A stretch of 9,011 nucleotides of DNA, taken from contig CABULX010000091.1 in the NCBI GenBank assembly GCA_902492545.1, forward strand, positions 1 to 9,011, in the 5' to 3' direction. The notes below the pieces were generated by a model. The model was given only the letters and a program-made list of their open reading frames with translations, had not been told where the DNA came from and searched no databases. Made by a program: the position numbers and the translations under genes. Shown piece after piece: positions 6,311 through 9,011 of the stretch (positions are counted from its first letter, which is position 1; each line of letters begins with the position of its first letter). Origin of the DNA: an uncultured Collinsella sp. Its GTDB lineage: Bacteria; Actinomycetota; Coriobacteriia; Coriobacteriales; Coriobacteriaceae.

Positions 6311-6387
6311 GGCCCGTTCGTCTAGCGGTTTAGGACGCCGCCCTCTCAAGGCGGAGATCACCAGTTCGAATCTGGTACGGGCTACCA
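6311..6387 (+). tRNA. tRNA-Glu (anticodon CTC), copy 1
   Basis: The 77 bases fold as a full cloverleaf. The acceptor stem GGCCCGT pairs with ACGGGCT, with a G-T wobble at the first pair. The anticodon stem CCGCC/GGCGG holds the loop CTCTCAA, giving anticodon CTC, which reads the glutamate codon GAG. The T arm is ACCAG-TTCGAAT-CTGGT. The discriminator base is A and the 3' CCA is encoded in the gene. The body resembles bacterial tRNA-Glu, including GTCTAG at the start of the D arm. Confidence 0.96.
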
Positions 6388-6409
6388 CTTCTTTTCTGCT
6401 GAGGCTTAT

Positions 6410-6486
6410 GGCCCGTTCGTCTAGCGGTTTAGGACGCCGCCCTCTCAAGGCGGAGATCACCAGTTCGAATCTGGTACGGGCTACCA
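6410..6486 (+). tRNA. tRNA-Glu (anticodon CTC), copy 2
   Basis: This copy is base-for-base identical to the one 22 bases upstream, including the encoded CCA, and so has the same anticodon CTC. Identity extends one base on either side of the gene (6310-6388 against 6409-6487) and then stops. It looks like a tandem duplication or a pair kept identical by gene conversion. Both copies are probably cut from one precursor made from the promoter at 6248-6276. Confidence 0.96.
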
Positions 6487-6496
6487 CGCATCTGAT

Positions 6497-6533
6497 ACCC
6501 GGACTTCCTATGGAAGGCCGGGTTTTTTATTTT
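6497..6533 (+). terminator. Intrinsic terminator after the tRNA pair
   Basis: ACCCGG (6497-6502) pairs with CCGGGT (6518-6523); after one mismatch CTTCC continues the stem against GGAAG with a TAT loop. TTTTTT, A and then TTTT follow. It lies ten bases after the second tRNA and ends the tRNA transcript. Confidence 0.93.
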
Positions 6534-6597
6534 CAAACAACCGTCTGCAATTCCCGTTTGAACCAGAGCTTTGCGTTCTGCCTATGGCCCTTACGGG

Positions 6598-6603
6598 TAC
6601 AAT
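6598..6603 (+). promoter_or_regulatory. Candidate -10 box for the flippase-like gene
   Basis: TACAAT lies 34 bases before the start codon and downstream of the tRNA terminator. The nearest -35-like hexamer, TTGCGT (6571-6576), is 21 bases upstream, longer than usual, so confidence is limited. Confidence 0.4.
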
Positions 6604-6636
6604 ATCCAAGATATTTTGACTGTTAGAAGGAGCCTC

Positions 6637-7944
6637 ATGACGGAGTCCTCTCAGCATACGTCTAAGCCCCAGGTCGAGGTTGAGGCCTCGGGCGGAGATG
6701 ACAATAAGAGCGCACGCCGCGGCGCCATCTTTATCGGCGTCGTGCTGGTAGGTTATATCGTCTATCTGGTGGTAACCGGGCAGATGGGGCAGTTCTGGGC
6801 CGCTATGTCGAGCGTCCAGGCGTCATGGCTCGTTGTCGCGTGTCTTTGCATGTTCATGTACCTGTTCTTTGGCATTGTGGCCTATGCGATCGCCGTCTGG
6901 CTCGATCCCAATTCGCCCGTCGGCATCCGCGACCTGATCTCGGTCGAGGCGAGTGGCATCTTCTTTGGCAACCTGACGCCCATGATGATGGGCTCGACTC
7001 CCGCCCAGATCTACCGCCTGACCAAGGCGGGCCAAAACGTGGGCGAGGCCGGCGCCACGCAATTCACGCGTTTTATCGTGTACCAGTTTGGCCTCGTTGC
7101 CTGGGGCGCTATCCTACTGCTTGCTCGCATGCCGTTTTTTGCCGAGCGCTATGGCGACATGACGTTGCTGTGCGTCTTTAGCTTTGGTGGGCACTGCTGC
7201 ATCTTGCTGGGCATCTTCGCCGTCGCGCTCATGCCTAAGACCGTCACGCGCGTCGCCCATTGCATCATCAATTGGCTTGAGCGCATTGGTGTCTCGGCCA
7301 CTAAGATCGAGGGTTGGCGCACGTTTGTCGATGGCGAGATCTACTCCTTCTCTGAGAAGTTCAAGCTTTCGGCCGGACATTTTTCTTCCATGCTGCTCAC
7401 CGTGTTTATCACCATGCTGCAGCTCGCGTTTTTCTATCTGGTTCCGTATTTCCTGATGCTTGCCTTTGGCCACCACGAGGTCGACTTTTTCTCGGTCATG
7501 GCCGCGAGCGCCTTTGTCCAGCTGTTAAGCTCTGCGGTTCCCTTGCCCGGTGGAACTGGTGGCGCTGAGGGCGGCTTTGCATTGTTCTTGGGTCATTTCT
7601 TCGGTTCGGCTTCGACCGCCGGCTATCTGCTGTGGCGTCTCATTACGTTTATTGCGCCTACCATTTTGGCTGCGCCCCTGCTGGGACTTAAGAGCGCCCA
7701 CAACGAGAGCATCCATGCGCGCTGGGATCGCGTGATGCGCAAGCTCGGCCGCACGCCTCAGACGCCCTCTGCGCCCACTAAGCCGCACCCCACGAATGCT
7801 GTTACCGTTGATCCCAAGAAGCACGCTCAGAAGGCTTCTGGGACCGCAAAGCCGGCTCATAAGGCCTATGTGCGTCAGACAGGAGACGGTATTCGCGTAT
7901 CTCCGTCGGCACTCAATAAGAAGAAGCACCCTAAGTCGCAGTAG
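6637..7944 (+). CDS. Flippase-like integral membrane protein (LPG synthase TM / UPF0104 family)
   Basis: This 435 aa membrane protein has the pattern of the family covering the membrane half of MprF and AglD-like proteins, which are thought to move or modify lipids or lipid-linked sugars. About seven or eight hydrophobic spans are visible: near residues 29-47, 61-88, 145-163, 176-199, 249-276, 284-301 and 326-351. The family hallmark PLPGGTGGAEGG is at 302-313. An earlier conserved-looking loop, FFGNLTPMMMGSTPAQIYR, is at 109-127. The N-terminal 25 residues are polar. The tail from about 355 is Lys- and Pro-rich and probably cytoplasmic. No soluble lysyl-transferase domain follows, so it is not a full MprF. 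The ATG at 6637 is used because AAGGAG lies four bases upstream; an earlier in-frame start would add 22 residues without a binding site. The substrate is unknown. Confidence 0.82.
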   Translation: MTESSQHTSKPQVEVEASGGDDNKSARRGAIFIGVVLVGYIVYLVVTGQMGQFWAAMSSVQASWLVVACLCMFMYLFFGIVAYAIAVWLDPNSPVGIRDLISVEASGIFFGNLTPMMMGSTPAQIYRLTKAGQNVGEAGATQFTRFIVYQFGLVAWGAILLLARMPFFAERYGDMTLLCVFSFGGHCCILLGIFAVALMPKTVTRVAHCIINWLERIGVSATKIEGWRTFVDGEIYSFSEKFKLSAGHFSSMLLTVFITMLQLAFFYLVPYFLMLAFGHHEVDFFSVMAASAFVQLLSSAVPLPGGTGGAEGGFALFLGHFFGSASTAGYLLWRLITFIAPTILAAPLLGLKSAHNESIHARWDRVMRKLGRTPQTPSAPTKPHPTNAVTVDPKKHAQKASGTAKPAHKAYVRQTGDGIRVSPSALNKKKHPKSQ

Positions 7945-7993
7945 GGCAGTCGTGCGTTCTTCATGATGCGAGGCATATTTGTGCTGTATGGGG

Positions 7994-8017
7994 GATAATC
8001 CTCTTACGTAGATTATC
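7994..8017. promoter_or_regulatory. Palindrome GATAATC-N10-GATTATC, candidate operator of the TetR gene
   Basis: GATAATC (7994-8000) and GATTATC (8011-8017) are a perfect seven-base inverted repeat with a ten-base spacer, in the 116-base gap before the regulator gene. TetR-type repressors bind as dimers to such palindromes, often before their own gene. The half-sites also resemble -10 boxes, so binding could block transcription. I cannot identify a complete promoter here. Confidence 0.45.
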
Positions 8018-8060
8018 TCTCATCTGTTGATGAATGCTCGCATATCGAAGGGACACGCCC

Positions 8061-8672
8061 ATGGCAACCAGCAAACCGCGTCTTGATCGTCGCATCGTTC
8101 GCAGCCGTAATGCCATCCTTTCGGCTTTCGAGCGCCTGCTCATGGAAAAGCCGCTGGCAGACATTACGGTGAGTGCCATCGCGCGCGAGGCCAATGTCGA
8201 CCGCAAGACCTTTTACGTTCACTTTGGTACGGTTGACGGCCTGCTCGATGCCATTGCCGTCGATGTGGTGGAGATGATTGTCGACTCAGTCGAGAAAACG
8301 CTTGCTTCCATGGACGGCGACACCAACGAGCGCGCCCTGAGCGCGGCGGCGACCTTCTTTAAAACCGTTAACGAGGCACTGTGCAACAACTTGGTGCTCA
8401 ATCGTCAGCTGATCGAGAATATTCCGCTCGATGATTTCATGGCTCGTCTTCGTGCGCCGCTCGAGCACGAGATTGCCGAGCGCGATCTGCTGCCCCAAGG
8501 TCTCAAGGACGAAATGTTCGACTACTATCTGGCGTTTTTGCTGTCGGGTATTATCGGTATCTATCGCACGTGGGCGCTGTCTGACGGCTCGGTTCCTATC
8601 GAGCGTGTCTCGGAGGTTGCTAACGACCTCACGCTCAACGGCCTGTCGAGTCTGGAATCTCGCTTGGATTAG
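8061..8672 (+). CDS. TetR/AcrR-family transcriptional regulator
   Basis: This 203 aa protein has a typical TetR N-terminal DNA-binding domain. A first helix, RNAILSAFERLL (residues 16-27), precedes the helix-turn-helix around residues 35-54, with VSAIAREANVDRKTFYVHF giving the classic recognition-helix pattern. The remainder is a helical ligand-binding and dimerisation domain without a motif that names an effector. The C-terminal YYLAFLLSGIIGIYRTWA is typical of this group. The start at 8061 has GAAGGGA seven bases upstream; an earlier in-frame start at 8034 has no such signal. The gene is 116 bases after the flippase-like gene on the same strand. A palindrome in that gap is a plausible autoregulatory operator. 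Whether it also controls the neighbouring membrane protein is open. Confidence 0.9.
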   Translation: MATSKPRLDRRIVRSRNAILSAFERLLMEKPLADITVSAIAREANVDRKTFYVHFGTVDGLLDAIAVDVVEMIVDSVEKTLASMDGDTNERALSAAATFFKTVNEALCNNLVLNRQLIENIPLDDFMARLRAPLEHEIAERDLLPQGLKDEMFDYYLAFLLSGIIGIYRTWALSDGSVPIERVSEVANDLTLNGLSSLESRLD

Positions 8673-8677
8673 GCCTA

Positions 8678-8767
8678 GTTGGGCTCGTCGGCGTGGAAAT
8701 CCCTGTTCACGAGGTTCTCCGGCGCCTTGGAGACCTCGCCGGTGTAGGAGCTGTAGCCTGAGGATCC
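8678..8767 (-). pseudogene. Remnant of an IS3-family (IS150-like) transposase, orfB fragment
   Basis: Reading the - strand from 8767 to 8678 gives 30 residues between two stop codons (TAA at 8770-8768, TAG at 8677-8675). They include YSSYTGEVSKAPENLV followed by NRDFHADEPN. I recognise this as the segment of IS3-family, IS150-subgroup OrfB just before the first catalytic Asp region (usually followed by a W-[LV]-T-D-[IV]-T-E-F stretch). The stop falls exactly where that stretch should begin. No start codon, catalytic residues, OrfA or terminal inverted repeats remain, so this is a dead scrap. Its end lies five bases from the stop codon of the TetR gene. The match is from memory of the family, not a search. 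Confidence 0.7.
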
Positions 8768-8784
8768 TTAAAAGAAAGTCCAGT

Positions 8785-9011
8785 TTATTCTTCCCACTCC
8801 AAATGGGAATCCTCCGATGCGCCTTCGCATACTCGCATGACCTCGATACCATGCGAGCGTGCGAACTCGACGAGTTCTGCGTTGCGGGCGTTTATGGTGC
8901 CGAAGGCGGAGGGGCACACGATAAGGCGCGCGCAGTGGACGAGGAGCTCTTTGGCGCGGGCTATGGTTTTATCCCCGATCGGCTCGAAGGCGCGCTCGGC
9001 CACGCATTCCG
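8785..9011 (-). CDS. C-terminal part of an unidentified protein (cut by the window edge)
   Basis: An open - strand frame runs from the right edge to a TAA at 8787-8785, giving at least the last 74 or so residues. The frame is open past the GTG at 9003, so the true start is probably outside the window. The visible part reads as a folded soluble domain: an alternating hydrophobic segment ARLIVCPSAFGTINARNAEL, a helix VEFARSHGIEV, and an acidic tail ending DSHLEWEE. It faintly recalls C-terminal extensions on some ABC-transporter ATPases, but I see no Walker or signature motif and do not assign a function. It converges on the TetR gene. Confidence 0.6.
   Translation of the reverse strand, partial: ECVAERAFEPIGDKTIARAKELLVHCARLIVCPSAFGTINARNAELVEFARSHGIEVMRVCEGASEDSHLEWEE

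Noticed and set aside
6311..6486. tRNA genes as an attachment site for an integrated element
   Set aside because: No integrase, no partial tRNA-end duplication beyond the complete second gene, and ordinary chromosomal genes on both sides.
6305..6626. Open frames on both strands containing a repeated peptide
   Set aside because: The repeat is the translation of the two identical tRNA genes, not a protein repeat.
8286..8852. Open - strand frame spanning the TetR gene and the transposase relic
   Set aside because: It is mostly antisense to the TetR coding region and is in a different frame from the transposase fragment.

Overview
The window looks like chromosomal DNA from a GC-rich Gram-positive anaerobe. 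Codons strongly favour G or C at the third position, Shine-Dalgarno sequences (AGGAG type) are strong, and the proteins read like those of Coriobacteriia, most likely Collinsella or a near relative. That placement rests on recalled protein character, not on a search. Seven complete protein genes lie on the + strand. Two identical tRNA genes lie among them, and one cut-off gene enters from the right on the - strand.

Layout. Bases 1-395 hold no gene. They contain a 152-base palindromic element (perfect 42-base arms at 107-148 and 217-258) and then the leader of ptsH. Bases 396-2496 encode the two general phosphotransferase-system proteins, HPr (ptsH) and Enzyme I (ptsI), with a hairpin plus T-run between them. 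A pfkB-family sugar-phosphate kinase follows ptsI, apparently in the same transcript, and ends at a strong terminator (3532-3562). A second pfkB-family kinase of exactly the same length (310 aa) follows with its own leader and terminator. Next come a CCA tRNA nucleotidyltransferase gene, a tRNA promoter, two identical tRNA-Glu(CTC) genes and a terminator. A seven-to-eight-span flippase-like membrane protein and a TetR-type regulator with a palindromic candidate operator complete the + strand set. Just after the regulator stop lies a 30-codon scrap of an IS3-family (IS150-like) transposase on the - strand, then the C-terminal end of an unidentified - strand gene.

How the genes work together. 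EI takes phosphate from PEP and passes it to HPr, which feeds sugar-specific permeases not present here. The co-transcribed PfkB kinase would act on the sugar phosphates such permeases produce, such as fructose 1-phosphate or tagatose 6-phosphate, and so link uptake to glycolysis. The second kinase is under separate control. The cca gene and the tRNA genes are a plausible functional pair, although both tRNA genes already encode CCA. The flippase-like gene and the regulator have no clear tie to the sugar genes.

I see no defence system, CRISPR array, prophage or evident new multi-gene system. The items most worth a second look are the large palindrome before ptsH, the first PfkB copy with three altered family signatures, the terminator inside ptsH-ptsI, the transposase relic and the palindrome before the TetR gene.
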